The notes below the pieces were generated by a model. That model had not been told where the DNA came from and did no database searches. It saw only the letters and a list, made by a program, of their open reading frames with translations. 64,000 nt of DNA from Eonycteris spelaea (lineage: Eukaryota; Chordata; Mammalia; Chiroptera; Pteropodidae). Made by a program: the position numbers and the translations under genes. The DNA lies in the NCBI GenBank assembly GCA_003508835.1, contig PUFA01000077.1:5718001-5782000 (forward strand), given 5' to 3'. Positions 9,977-21,715 of the stretch are shown here, in pieces (position 1 is the stretch's first letter; each line of letters starts with the position of its first letter).

Positions 9977-10720
9977 CCGACTCTGTTTTTTATTTATTTA
10001 TTTCGCGGCCGGCTCCCTCCCTTCTTGGCCCAACTGCGGCGCTTTGTGCAAACGGGGCAGGTCCCGCGGGGACTCCACCGGGACGTGGCCCCGTCTCGGC
10101 GGGTTTTGGCAGGCGGGGGGCTGCGTGTGTGCTCCCCTCCCTCCCCCCTCTCCCCTCTTCTCCCCTCGCCTGGTGACGATTCGCCGTAATGTGGTGGCAG
10201 GAAGCATGACGCCGTGGGTTGAGGCTGCCTCTCCTCTCTCGTCGCTCCTGGTGGCTGCAGGCAGCGGGCGCGCGGCGCGGGCGTGCGCCGGAGCTACCTG
10301 CCGCGGGCAGGGCCGGAGCGCGGCGCTGTCCCCACGCCCCGCTCAGGTGCCTGGGCGCCCACGTGGGGAGGGGCTGTGGGTGACCGCGGGGTCCCCGGCC
10401 TGGCTGTCCGCCGCAGGCCGGCCCACGCCCGCAGCCCGCCTCGGCCAGCCCCAGCCCACGTTCACCCCCGGAACGGCAGCTGGCGCTGTGCGTCTGCCCC
10501 ACGAGAGGTCAATCTTTGTTGGTGTGGCAGCTTCTTTGTGGCTTCCCCAGGACTTGGTAGCCTCGCCTTTGCAAACTTGCCCCTTTGCCCAGCCGCTTTG
10601 CACGAGGCTGCGGAGACGCAGACGAGCGGAAAGTTGGAAGCCAGTGAGCATCACAGGACGGTCCCCTTGGCCTCGTAGCTGTGCGGTGCTCGGAGGCAGA
10701 GGAGGAGCAGGAGGGCGGTT

Positions 10721-11697
10721 TGTCAGGCTAAGGAGAAAACTTGACGGGGAAGTCAAATTGCGATTTGCTCAGGCTTCCACCTGATTGAAGGGCTTCCAAG
10801 CCAGTGGGGGGTCTCTGCCTTCAGCTGTTTCGGGTTTGCCGTTGTCCGGGAGAGTGACGACTTTCTCTGGACCCCTCTCCTTTGAAAGAGCCCCTGCCCA
10901 GCTTGGGCCCCAGGGATTTCTGTCTTTAAAGGCCCTCGAGTTCTATCTGATCTCTGATGAGCACCTTTCCTCTCAGAGTTGGCCTCTCCCCAGATCTGAG
11001 GTGGGCCCCTGTTGGGCAGTATTCCCGGGGCAGGAATCCCTTCTCTTCATCCCTTGGCTTGCTCAGACCTCCCACAGTTACCCTCCTAAAACACACACAG
11101 GCTCAGACTGAATCTCTCCCCTCCCCCCCCCCAAGAACCCATCCCCCTCCCTCTCTTTCCCTTCTTTGCTCCTTAGGGAGAGCAGAAATGAATGCCTGTT
11201 GAAGTGAAGGGAGTGACATCCTGAGAGCGCTTCAAGATTTCAGAGGAGCAGTGACTTTCTGTCTATGAGGGCACTGAGTTTAAGCAGTTCACGCCCAAGG
11301 CAGTAGTGTCAAAAACCATTTGGATGACGACCAAGTGGGATAAATATCTTGTGGAATGGCATGTTTAATAGAGGAAATAGATTAATGAAGCCGTCAAGTG
11401 TCTGAATGGCACTAACGTAAAGGCTTGATTTAAGTTTAAAGGAAAAGTTATAGAGAGCCATATACACATCTTTTAGGAGCAAAGGGGGGGAAGTTCTCTA
11501 AGTAAGTTGGATGCGTCACTGACAATAACTAGACCTCTGAACTGTGGGCATATCTTTGCTGTTTAAAAGCTCCACTCTTTGATTGTGCTCCTGTGCACAC
11601 CTTCTTGTGGGCCAGGTTTGATGTCAACTAAGGATCTACCCGAAGTTATCGGCTCTTAAGAAAACTCAGAGGCCAAGTTTTTAGGGTAAATCAGATA
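10721..11697. other. unique stretch 3' of the CpG island
   Basis: CpG density falls quickly after 10.72 kb. A C-run lies at 11123-11132 with C/T-rich sequence to 11170. No repeat or exon was recognised. Confidence 0.4.
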
Positions 11698-12264
11698 CAG
11701 TAAGTCCTTACTTAATCAGTAGGTTTGGGACTTCACCTTTAAGTGAAATGACCCACGATATAACTAATTTGACCCTAAGCTAATTGATGTCAGAGTTAAG
11801 TTCCTATAGCCTATTTCCGGTCACAAAAAACATCACCAAACTTCTAAATGAAGACCCAAAACACTTCTAACATTAAACATTGCAATACGCGAGCTATACA
11901 CTCTTTAAGAAAGATGAATAAAAACAAGAAGCATAATTATTTTTCCAACTCATTTGTTCCAGTCCAGGCTTGCGGGTGGGCAGAGCCTGTCCCAGCATCT
12001 CAGGGTGCGAGGCAGGACCCCTTCCATCGCAGGACGCATTCACACTGACGCCACACCCACTCAGAATGGGACAATTTCAACACACCAATTCGCCCACCAT
12101 GCACATCTTTGGGATGTGGGAGGAAACCAGAGTCCTCAGGGAAAAGCCGGGGAGACGTGGGGAGAACACGCAGACTCCTCACTGACAGTAGCCCTGGGCT
12201 GGGAATTGATTTTTTTTCTCAACAACGTTAATAATGAAATGACGTCATCTGAGCACCTGATGTA
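11698..12264. mobile_element. mariner/Tigger-type DNA transposon remnant
   Basis: The left end 'cagtaagtccttactta' (11698) and right end 'gacgtcatctgagcacctgatgta' (to 12264) form a degraded terminal inverted repeat flanked by TA, as in Tc/mariner elements. Inside, 'cacatctttgggatgtgggaggaaac' and 'ggagaacacgcagactcc' form a block shared by many copies in vertebrate genomes. No transposase frame. Confidence 0.65.
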
Positions 12265-12489
12265 TATTAAATAATACGCCATGTAAAGGAAAAGATCAAA
12301 ATGACAGAGCTGTTTGTTGGCACTTGAGAAGGATATTCTCCCTGATGTGGATGCAGTATATCTTGACATGTCCCCGTGGGGCGGAAAGGTGACTCCACTC
12401 TAAGTGTCTCATCCACATCAGTGCCACATGGTTGGGTAGGATGCTAGAAATTTGACAAAAAGAAAAATGGCAATGTTTGATAACAGTTG

Positions 12490-12700
12490 CCAACACTTAC
12501 TATTTCAGTATGGCAGGCACAACGCTGTATATTTTACATGCTTTATCATTTAATCCTTGCCATAACCCTGTGAGTACTCTTGTTATCCCGTTTACACTCG
12601 AAGAAACGGAGGCTCAGAGAGGTGAAGAAGCTTGCCCGAAGTTGCACAGCAAAAAGTGAAGTCAGCATTCGAAGCCAGGCATTACTTCTTAGCTTAAAAC
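12490..12700 (-). mobile_element. MIR SINE
   Basis: Antisense: 'cattt...ccttgccataaccctgtgag', 'aaacggaggctcagagagg', 'aagcttgcccgaagttgcacag', 'cattcgaagccagg'. Confidence 0.8.
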
Positions 12701-12904
12701 ACTCCATTGCAGCTCCCTGGAGATGGGAAGTCCTAGTTAGAATGAAAAGGAAAGGGTCAGGCATAGGGAGGAAAGAGGGAGCAGTGACCACTGCCCTGTG
12801 GCCTGAACTCATAAGCGTCTTTCGGGGGTTCATACCTTTATTCATTTATTTACTAACTACATGTTGATTTATTTGTTCCTTCAGCAACTGTAATATTCAC
12901 CACA

Positions 12905-13115
12905 CTAATAAGAGCCTTCAGTCACTAAGCACTTTTATATGCCAGAGGCTGTTCTAAGTGCATGATTAAACTATTTCATTAACCCCTCTTAAGATGGTCT
13001 TTGTGACAGCCCTATGAGGTCAGCACTCCATTCTCTCCTTTTTAGGGACGAGGAAGCAGAGCACAGAGAGGTTCTCTAACTTGGGGCCCAAGACCAAACA
13101 GCTAGGAAGCGGAGT
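12905..13115 (-). mobile_element. MIR SINE
   Basis: Antisense: 'aagcacttttatatgccagaggctgttctaagtgc', 'gacagccctatgaggtcag', 'cacagagaggttctctaact'. It begins at the MIR 3' end. Confidence 0.8.
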
Positions 13116-13184
13116 GCCACGTGCATTCTGTGCTCCAGTACAGTGCGCTGCGGCAGACATTATGCTCGTGAGACAGACAGAGCC

Positions 13185-13395
13185 CCTGTACCCCCTAGGA
13201 CTCTGAGCATACAGGCAGGGAAACACTCATCAGGCCAAACCAAGCAGGATTAAGTGCTGTAGTTGAGAAAAGTAACTACTTGGAAGCACAGTGAAGGGCA
13301 TGATTATTCTGCTCTGAGCCAAGGGACCATGGAGGATACCCTAGAGCGGGCAACATCCAAACTGACCCATGAATGAGGAGGAGCAATGTCCGGAG
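13185..13395 (-). mobile_element. L2 LINE fragment
   Basis: Antisense L2: 'gcaggattaagtgctgtag' and, near 13330, 'ggaggataccctagagcgggcaacatcc' followed by 'gaatgaggagg'. It probably belongs with the fragment at 13895-14130, interrupted by the element between them. Confidence 0.5.
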
Positions 13396-13850
13396 GTGTA
13401 TCGGACATTACTGCGTTCAGCTGCCAGCAACAGAAATCCTGACCACCAGTGACTTCACCAGATGGGGGCTCATTTGTGTCAAGAAGGGTAGGGGGGACGA
13501 TGCCTCAGCTGTCACGTTCGGAATCTAGACTCTATCTTTCCACCCTGCCTTCCTTGGAGTATAGGCCTTTGGCCCAGGTCTGTGGTCTCTTGGTGGGAAG
13601 ATGGCTTCTGTATCTCCACGCCTCACATCTGCATCCCAGGAAAGAGAAAGTAGGATGAGCGAGGCACAGAGTCTTCACCGAGTTTGGCTTTCCCGTTACA
13701 TCTGAGAAGGGACACATCTGTAAGGGATTTTTCTTCTTCGCTTATTGACCAGAATTGTGCCACGTGGCCTCCAACCCTACCAGGGAGGGGCAATCAAATA
13801 TTTTTAGTTAGGCACTTTGCTGCCATGAACAAATCAGGCAGGAGGAGTGA
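13396..13850. mobile_element. ancient LTR-like repeat, family not assigned
   Basis: 'ttcagctgccagcaacagaaatcc', 'gtgacttcaccagatgggggctcattt' and the later 'tattgaccagaattgtgccacgtggcc' block follow the layout of an old interspersed repeat with an antisense LTR look. It lies between two L2 pieces of the same orientation, as expected for an insertion. Confidence 0.35.
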
Positions 13851-13894
13851 ATGAACAGATGTTGATTTGGCAGAAAAAGTGTGTATGCCTTAAG

Positions 13895-14130
13895 ACGAGA
13901 AGAGGAAGAGAGGTGTTCGAGATGAAAACTGCATGCTGGGAGCGGGTGTATCCTGGGCAGGTGAAGAGGGGATGCAGGGAAGGTTGTGCCAAGAGATGAT
14001 GCCAGACCCGGGGGTTGAACGTGGAAGAGGTTGGCTTTTAATCTGCAGGTACTGGGGAGCTATGGCAGGTTGCCGAGGAGGGAATGTCATGCGTTTTAGG
14101 AAGAGAACATTGACAGCAGTATGTCTGGTA
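13895..14130 (-). mobile_element. L2 LINE fragment
   Basis: Antisense L2 interior: 'caggtactggggagctatggcagg' and 'ggaatgtcatgcgttttaggaagag'. These correspond to the L2 region 5' of the 3' tail. Confidence 0.5.
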
Positions 14131-14159
14131 AAGACAAATTACCTTGGTCCTCATTTGAA

Positions 14160-14570
14160 ATAAAGAGAATTCTAGAAAATTTCAGACCGGGGCGCCAGGT
14201 TTGCCTTCGGACAGAAAAAGACCGCATAACAATACGTGCAGGACAGGGGAAGATTATCTTTTAGTCCTGCCAATGAAATCCAGAGTTAACCTGACGTTAG
14301 TCAGCTCCTACCAGGAAGTAACTAGCTCTACTTTCGTAATAACGTAGTGGAACTGGAAACGGTAGAAGAGGTGCCAGTTACTCCCCAAACCCTGCATTTG
14401 CCTTTCTCCTGACCCTTGCGCTTCTGGGCCCCACCTGCAGCTCCAGCACGAAGCAGAATAACTTTTTGGCCATGACTCTTCACCTTTGCTTTTCTAATAT
14501 TGGAGGGCCCCCCAAGGGCGCTCCTGTGAGGTTTCCCATACTAGATTCCTCCAGCAAGAACCCACATCCC
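14160..14570. other. unique non-coding stretch
   Basis: No repeat or coding signal recognised. Confidence 0.4.
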
Positions 14571-14574
14571 TGAT

Positions 14575-14790
14575 TCTCTACTCAAGTTATTAGCTTCATG
14601 ACTTCGGGCTATTACCTCTCTAAACCTCAGTTTCCTTGTCCCTCAAAAATGGAAATCATTCTGGTAGCTGTTTCATGGGTTGTCATGAAGTTCAAGAAGC
14701 AATATATAAAAGGGCTTTCCTACACCCAGCACCTAGATCGTGCTCAATAAATGTCCCGTTATCACCATCATCACCGCCACCATCGTCGTC
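14575..14790 (+). mobile_element. MIR SINE
   Basis: 'cttcatgacttcgggctatta', 'ctctctaaacctcagtttccttgtc', 'gttgtcatgaagttcaag' and 'cacctagatcgtgctcaataaatg'. It ends in a short (ATC)-rich tract near 14760-14795. Confidence 0.8.
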
Positions 14791-14794
14791 ACTG

Positions 14795-16325
14795 CCAGCA
14801 CCTCTGGGATATGACTTTCTTGTATCCTCGAGGTGCCAAGTAATTAACATACGTGGACTTTATTCATCGTTGTCCAAGACCCAGACTGTCCCATCTCATT
14901 GCCGTTCTCCTCCGCCCTCCCCCACGCACGCATACATCCTCGCAGGGAGCCCTTGGTGCCGTGCTCAGGTGCCACGATGTGCTGTGTCATGGTCAAATAC
15001 AGATGGCGTAGTTCCGACAGGAACTGCTGGGCTATGACTTGCGCCTGTGGTAGATAGTCAAGTGGACATGGTTCTGAATATTGACAAGGTAGTTTCATTT
15101 TTAACTGAAAAAAAAAAAAAATCCCCTCCCGACTCCCTTCCTCCACCTTCTCTAAGGCAAAGCCCCCACCCTACGTCAGACACGTGTGATTTTAAGAACA
15201 GCCACCCACAATCTGTTTCCTGTTCTTATGCTCGTAGTCATGCATTTAAGAGGGGTTGATTGGCAATGGTGTGAGTGTGTATGTGTGCACGTGTGTGTGT
15301 AACAGACCTCCCCAAGGGGGAGGGGGGTGGTGGAAACAGTCCCGACGACAGTACATCAGTTTCTATCTAAACTTTAAAATGGAATGGGGAAGACCAGGGC
15401 CAGAACCATTTTCTTGCTGACACCTGTCTTTTCCTCTTGATGGACAATTTACCTCTTAAAGTTCAAATACTTTCTTCCTCCTTCGGCCCCCCTCCAGCCC
15501 CTAGTACCAGAAACATTTAGTGGAGATTAAATCTTATTACCCAATGATTCACTGTGATAGTAACTAACACCTGGAATTTGCAGTGAATGAAATGCTTGTG
15601 CTATTGATCCATGGGGGATCGATATTAAAGGGCACGACCCAGGCATTCATTTAGGTGTACGAGGTCTTTGGTATATTTTATGGGTGCAGGCTTGGTTTGG
15701 GATAGAAACGTGGGACATGCCTGCTGGGCTCACCTTCCTGGGTTTCAAGCCAGGGGTTTACCTTGCAGGGTTGGAAACCAGCAAAGGCCTGGGAACCATT
15801 CGCTGTCAAGTTCAGTGTGGGGCGTGGGTTCGTATGTGGCTGGGGCCTAAGAAAGTAACCACGTGGTTCCTTCTTTAGGAGGGAATCCTCCCTGTGGGGC
15901 CGGGGACAGACTGTGTCGGAGAGAGAAGGGTAGGGGGAGAGGTGAAGGCAGCTCTTGCACGGTGATTTTTCCTTGGCCCGGTCAGATGCCTGCAGCTGCA
16001 GCTTCTGGGCTCCACACCATCTGCAGAAAAACCGAGGAAGGCCCAGAAGTCTGAACGAAGGAGGAGGGAGCGTGCGTGCATGGGCAGTGCGAACGCGATG
16101 GTTAAATCAGTGTGGCAGAAAGTGTTGAGCAAAGCGTTCCTCTGTGGGGCTGACACTCGTGACCCCCACAGCCATCTCCCCTCCCCCCACCCGCAGCCAT
16201 CCATCCATTCTGGCTGGTGAGATCGAACGACTTCACAGCTCCCTACACACCAGGCACACCACAAAATAAACAGTGTTCACCATCTTAAGAAAAGCGACAG
16301 CTCCTAAAAACGGACTACCTACTGC
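14795..16325. other. unique non-coding stretch
   Basis: Holds an A-run at 15108-15121 and a GT-rich tract near 15269-15301. Otherwise no repeat or exon was recognised. Purine-rich G-tracts lie near 15318-15330. Confidence 0.4.
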
Positions 16326-16329
16326 GTCA

Positions 16330-16858
16330 GACCCCCTTTACCCTGGGACTACATTTTTTCAAAGACCCCAAGTGGCTTTCCGGAAAGCCAAAGCTAATAC
16401 CGAACCCTACACGCACTATGTTTTTTCTTAAACAGACATACCCGTGATACAGCTTACTTTATAAATTAGGAACTGTAAGAGATTGACAACAATAATAAAA
16501 TAGAACAATTATAACGGTGTACTGTAGTACGAGTTATGTGAATGTGGCATCGTTAACTAAAATAAGGGTGAGTTGGACATAAGCACTTCAGTGTCAGGAT
16601 AACCCCGTCAGTCTGACAGCCCAGTCAGGGGCGGGAGCGTGTACAATGCAGACACACGGGACAAAGGGGTGATTCACGTCCTGGGTGGGATGGAGCGAGA
16701 CGACACGAGATTTCATCATGCTGCTCGGAGTGGCACGCACTTTGAAACTGATGTATTGTTTGTTTCTGGAATTTTCCATCTCGTGTTTTCTGACCACGGT
16801 TGACTGCGAGTAACTGAAACCGGGGAAAGCGGGACCCGAGATCAGGGCGGACTTCGGT
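16330..16858 (+). mobile_element. Tigger-like nonautonomous mariner element (copy 1)
   Basis: 'aagaccccaagtggc', 'ataccgaaccctacacgcactatg', 'ttataaattaggaactgtaagag', 'aaatagaacaattataac' and the end block 'actgcgagtaactgaaac' give the layout of a widespread TcMar-Tigger repeat. A second copy lies at 50799. No transposase frame. Confidence 0.65.
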
Positions 16859-16934
16859 GTGTGGCAGACGCTCTGCCAGCCACTTTTCCTTCACGGTGCC
16901 ATTCAGCGCGGCCTTCAGGAGCACACAGAGAGCA

Positions 16935-17075
16935 GTGGGGCAGCCCCATTTGAAAGACAGGAAATCGAAACTCAGAGAGGCTAGGACTGCGTTCAAGGTC
17001 ACAGAGAGAAGGTAGCCAAGCAGGATTCAAACTCGGATCGCGCTGATTCCAAAGCTCTTAGTCATCGCCAGGTAT
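16935..17075 (-). mobile_element. MIR SINE
   Basis: Antisense: 'aaactcagagaggctaggac', 'ttcaaggtcacagagag', 'aggattcaaactcgg' and 'attccaaagctctta'. This is the head half of the element. Confidence 0.75.
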
Positions 17076-17160
17076 TTCTGAAGTCTTCGGAGGCCAGCCT
17101 GGAAGAATGTGTGGGCAGAAGGAGCAGGTTTAGAAGGTGCCTCTGGACAGTCTGAGTGCA

Positions 17161-17222
17161 GGGGTATGTGTGCACGTGCGTGCGCGTGCGTGTGCGTGTG
17201 TGTATCTGTGTTTGCGTGTGAA
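17161..17222. repeat. interrupted (GT)n/(GC) alternating tract
   Basis: Alternating purine-pyrimidine run mixing GT and GC steps, from 'gggtatgtgtgcacgtgcgtgcg' onwards. The composition favours left-handed DNA. Confidence 0.8.
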
Positions 17223-17224
17223 CG

Positions 17225-18740
17225 AGAGTTTAGCCAGTATAGGAGAGAATTCCGAATATGTGCCTGTGATCCTTAGACCCCCCCACCCCCCAAAAAAAGA
17301 CAATTCTAAAGCCTTAATCGGTGTCTATAACAGAACATTCTTCAGCGGGCACTGCACCCTCTCCACTCTCTCTCCTCCTTGGCTTTAGAGAAAAAGAATC
17401 CCAGTGGGCTGGAAGCTGCAAAGTTGGAGACAGAGGAGGAGAATCTGGGTACTACTCTCAGGATGCTGAGCAGCTTTGCCAGCCAGTGGAGGAAGGGGAT
17501 GCAGGGAGCAGGCGTTGGGAGGGGGAAGAATGGCTGTGTTGCTGTTTTTATACAATAAAAGAGGATCATTGTAATTGGGAGCCCATGAATCATAACACGT
17601 CTGCTTGTGGCTCTTTCCAGCTGTAGAGCCATTTAGTTAAAGAGCGCACAGAAAACTCCTTTCAGCTAATATTACTTTCCCGCTGTTCTTAAAATACAAG
17701 ACTGGGCTGAATCGTTCTAACGACAAAGCCATCTCAGGCTCCCCCAGCCCCTGGGTGTACCCAGAACCCCCATGCAATCTCCCTGGCCTGTGGAGGAGAA
17801 CATTTAGAAATTATTTTCATGTGCATTGCACCTTTGTCTTTTTAGAAACAGCTCCTTTAAGGTATTGCACACAGCCCGGTCTGAGCTGGATGTCATGGCC
17901 AAGTTGTTTATGGTAGGTGATGGCCCAGAGGGGGCAGGGAGAGGCTAGAAGTCAGCGCTGGCAGGGATGGGGTGTGTCTTTGCTTTTTTGGTGGGGGAGG
18001 AGGGTGAGGAATGGAGGGGCATAGACTGACAGCTAGGAGCTGGAAAAAGAGACTGCCCCTTGGCCCAGAAATTTCGGGGAAGGGCTGGTGGCAGCTTCAG
18101 GCAGGAGGGAGAGCAACACAGCCCTCACCTGACCTCCCCTAGGAGGGAGCACTGGGGTCTCATTGTCCTGTGGAACGGCCTGTCTCTTTCTTTGGGAGAA
18201 CTTTGTGTTAAGAATTGATTCTGAGCCCAGGGCGACTACTCTTCTCGCAGAGGCACGCAGTTCGGGACAGCAGGAAGACTCACAGTGTTTCCAAAAGCAA
18301 GGGCGCTGGGGCACCGAGCCGCCGAGTGGCGATGCTTCGGGATCGGTCGGTCAATGGTGGAAGTCCAAACACTGACGGCTGAGCCTGAGCACGGCCTGAC
18401 TTCAGCACGTTTAGAAATAGGATTGTGGATCCCCTGGTAGAAAGTCTACTGTCCTGTGAAACCCGCAGGGAAGAACACTGGGGAGGCGAGAGAATGGTAG
18501 CAGCATGGCGTATTAGTAGGCTCAGGAGTGTCCTGGCTAGAAGACAGTTTAGGGTCACCTGGTCCAGCTTGGGAAAACCAAGGCCCGAGAAGTAAGGGAG
18601 TTTGCCTGAGGCTAGTGATCACGTGGCAGAATACGGCTTTTCCTCTTCTGCACAGTCTAGCTGAAGGCCCTTCTGTTTCCTTGGGCCTTCCCCGCCCAGC
18701 CGGCTCTGTCATGGTACCTCCCCTCCCCGCTTCTTTTCCT
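17225..18740. other. unique stretch with a possible conserved core at 17540-17900
   Basis: No repeats recognised over about 1.5 kb, apart from a possible small MIR trace near 18560-18630. The AT-rich part, 17540-17900, contains 'gtaattggg', 'gctaatatta', 'aaattattttcatg' and other homeodomain-like sites. Confidence 0.4.
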
Positions 18741-18744
18741 CCAA

Positions 18745-18850
18745 TCAGCAAACATGTGCTGAGCACCTGCCAGAAGAAGAAAACAGCGGCCCTGCCCTCA
18801 GGCAGGCCACAGTCCCTGGGCACTCAGCAACAACTACAGCGATCAGCGAC
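18745..18850 (-). mobile_element. L2 LINE 3' fragment
   Basis: Antisense L2 end: 'cagcaaacatgtgctgagcacctgcca' and 'ccctgccctcaggcaggccacagtc'. Confidence 0.6.
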
Positions 18851-18889
18851 CAGATCCGCGCAGCTAGCTCTTAATGACATCACAGACAC

Positions 18890-19012
18890 ACTACGGAGTG
18901 GTTTTTTGCGGGTTAGCTCATGATATCCCTAAGAGACCTGGGGACTCTGTTATCCGTACCAAACAGGTGAAGGGGCACAGCGGAGGGAAGTCCTTTGCCC
19001 AGGGTTTCTGGA
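18890..19012 (-). mobile_element. MIR fragment (weak)
   Basis: Degraded antisense core: 'ctctgttatccgtacca', 'gtgaaggggcacagcgg' and 'aagtcctttgcccaggg'. Confidence 0.35.
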
Positions 19013-20284
19013 GACTAGGCAGTCTCACACTGCTCTAGCCCTCCTGCCCTCCGAGAGGGGTGTGGCTCCTCCGCCGCCAGTAAGAACCAGTAGCCGAGCC
19101 ACCAGTGGGCGCTCAGGATAGCAGCAAGAATGGGCATGCATTCAGGGCTGACAAAGGGCTTTCTTATGCATAGGTTTGGGGTTTTTGTTTTCTAATTTAG
19201 TGAATGCCCACTGTGTGCAGGCTCCACACACCCTCACGCCATAGCCTGGATCATCTGTACAGCGACCCAGCTGAGCAGATAGTGTGAAGGGCAGAGCCAG
19301 AACTCCAGCACAGGCTGGGGAACCTGAGACTGGAGCATGTCAGGCAGACTGCAGCCAGAAGTAACTGATGGGGAGTCCTGTGTGGGCAGGGACAGGTCAC
19401 TTAGGGACCTGGAATCACCAGTGACTGCCCAGTTTAGTTTCCCCAAAGTTCCCCTGAAAATAAAGGAACCTTGAGACAGTTTAGGCAACTTTCAAATGAG
19501 CAACGGATATTTATTTGATCCTAATAAGTACCAGGTATGATGTACAGGGCATTTACGGGGCTAGGCAACTGATTGATCCGGGTAGGAGATTTGGCAAATC
19601 TGCTTCAAGATATCTGGTTATAGACAATGTGTGTCAGTTACAAAATGACAGAAACGATGGAGCTTTCTTGCTCATTCGGCCAAAGGCCACATGGATTCTG
19701 CACATGGCTTAAACGGACTCACCTTAATAACTGAAGCTCGGGAGTCCTGTTTCAGGGGAAGGCAGCTTGCTGGCAGAACCACAGGACCAAAGGTGCCCCC
19801 CAGTGCTGTGCACGTGCCCCGCCTGGCACGCACCTGCTGGCTCATCCAAACACAGGCTGTCTGTGCTGGTGGGTCACCGTGTGTCTTCGAAGCCTGCTCC
19901 CTTACACTATCCGTCAGTGGTCTCATGTGCTGATGCCAGGAGAGTCCCCAGGCCGGCTGGACACTGGGGCTTTGTGCTTTGATTTCCACATCCCCACCCC
20001 CCACCGTCTGCCACCTGAACACCTAGCTCTGGCCGAGTGGTTGTTCAATAAATAGTTGTTTAATTGATAAATAGAATTGAACAAAAGAGAGAAATCTGTG
20101 TGTGTTGAAACAGGAGGGGGAAGTCATGCTGGGCCTCACTGCTCCAAAGTCAGCACACACCCTTCCAGAGTTTTGCTTTTTTTTTTTTTTTCAATAAGAG
20201 GAAAGGAAAAAGTCCTGTTGGAAAGAAGACATGTCGTGGCATTTGTCACCATCCTCTTCCTGCCTTAACTCCGCTGATGCGTGG
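19013..20284. other. mostly unique stretch
   Basis: A possible L2 3' trace lies at 19495-19600 ('atatttatttgatcctaataagtaccagg'). A short LINE/MIR tail 'tgttcaataaatagttg' is at 20041. A T-run is at 20177-20191. No exon was recognised. Confidence 0.35.
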
Positions 20285-21035
20285 CCCTAGAACACCAAAT
20301 CTGACCATGTTTCATTATCTTCCTAAAAACCTCCCCTGGTCTCAGGTGGCCCAGAAGTCACAAGCCCAAATGCTTTCAGGGGCCGTGGGGAGGGGGCGGC
20401 ATGAAAGAGCGAAGGGGTCAAGTCCAGGGTGGTAGGAAGTGGCGGGGAATGTGTCAGAGTCGAAAGCATGCGTCCAGTCCGAAAGCATTCAAAATCGATG
20501 TTTTCATTGGCTTTCCTGTCCATTCTGACGACTGCCACTTAGTCACTTCCAACCCATAGCATTAGATCCAAGACCCTGACCCCAGCATGGTGACTCGTTG
20601 TGAGCTGACCTCTACCTACTGTGTGTATTTTACTATAACCACTTCCCCCTCTGTCATACGCCCCACACTTCGGCCACACAGGATTGACCCCTGAACCCCA
20701 AGTGTGCCTCCTCCCTTCCCTTTTATTCCTTTCCACCCATAGGTCCTTCTCTCGGGGAAGACTCCTTCCCCAAACTTAGCAAGACTACAGAGATACTTGT
20801 TCTCGCCTCTGAGAAGCTAGAGCTCCCTGCAGTTAACCCCTGAGAAATCTTAGCGTGTGGATTTTGATCTGTTTGCACATCTGTCTCCCTGAAAAACTAT
20901 GCACCACCCCTCCGCGGTAAGGGAGCATTGCCTCTTTGTCTCGGTGTTACCAGCGCCAGCACAGGGCTGGCCCACTAAGCCGGTTCAAAGTGAATGTCTC
21001 ACATGATCGGATGGTTATGTGAATGAGTAAGTTCA
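20285..21035 (+). mobile_element. L2 LINE, degraded
   Basis: Plus-strand traces occur in order: 'ctaaaaacctcccctggtctcaggtgg' (20321), 'ttcggccacacaggattgac' (20669), then the 3' part 'ggtaagggagcattgcctctttgtctcggtgttacc' and 'cagcacagggctggcc' (20916-20975). It is highly diverged and gapped. Confidence 0.5.
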
Positions 21036-21499
21036 CCAGGGCCTGTTTGGAAGCCTGTGCTGGGGGAGGGGGCGGGGTCAGAACAAGTTAGGGAAGTAAG
21101 AGTTGCTGCTCGCTCCTGTCCCTGGTGGCGACTACTTGCCACCACCCAGAAGAGCATTGCCTTGGACCATTGCCTAACAGGAAGCAGCCAAGGAAGCTTC
21201 CGGTCCCAGACTGGCTTTGTCCCAGGTTCAGGGTGTCTTAGCCAAACTCTGCCAGTCTGCCCGCCTCACCCGCCCAGCCCCAACACCTCGTCTGGACATC
21301 TGGCCTCTGTGTGTGATCTGGATCCACTTCCTCTCTCTGACTTGGCTTTTGTTTTCTCCTAGGAATGCTGCCTTCACCTTACGTTGTGGCAGCTAACGCA
21401 GTATCACGGGTGATATTGCAAAGTCTTACTACTGCTTCCAATGTTGAACTTTCTTTTGACTGAGCCTGAACTCGACACCAAACTCTGCAGGCGTAGGGA

Positions 21500-21715
21500 G
21501 GAAGGAAACAAACGGATCTGAACGCACTGCTGTGTGCCAGCCGTTGAACCAAGCATGTTGTGTACTCCACCTGGCTTTATTTTCTTTAACGCTCCCCATA
21601 ACCCTGCTTGGTAGAAATTTGTATACCCATTCGACATATCAGGAAATGGAGGCAAGACATTAACCTGCCCAAGTCACATAGCAAATGGCCAAGCTGGGGC
21701 TGAACGCCAGATCTG
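21500..21715 (-). mobile_element. MIR SINE
   Basis: Antisense: 'actgctgtgtgccagccgttgaacc', 'cccataaccctgcttggtag', 'aaatggaggcaagacattaacc' and 'gcccaagtcacatagcaaatgg'. Confidence 0.8.

Larger units (their letters stand above)
8730..10720. promoter_or_regulatory. CpG island, main lobe (candidate promoter)
   Basis: Very high CpG content over about 2 kb, including GC boxes, a (CCG)n tract and a strong splice donor. CpG islands of this size in mammals usually mark promoters, often of developmental or housekeeping genes. The donor at 9544/9545 suggests plus-strand transcription starting around 9.3-9.45 kb. The gene identity is not recognised. Confidence 0.8.

Noticed and set aside
10044..10784. 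246-residue plus-strand open frame in the CpG island
   Set aside because: GC-rich DNA has few stop codons. The product is rich in R, P, A and G without domain features, and competing frames of similar length exist on both strands.
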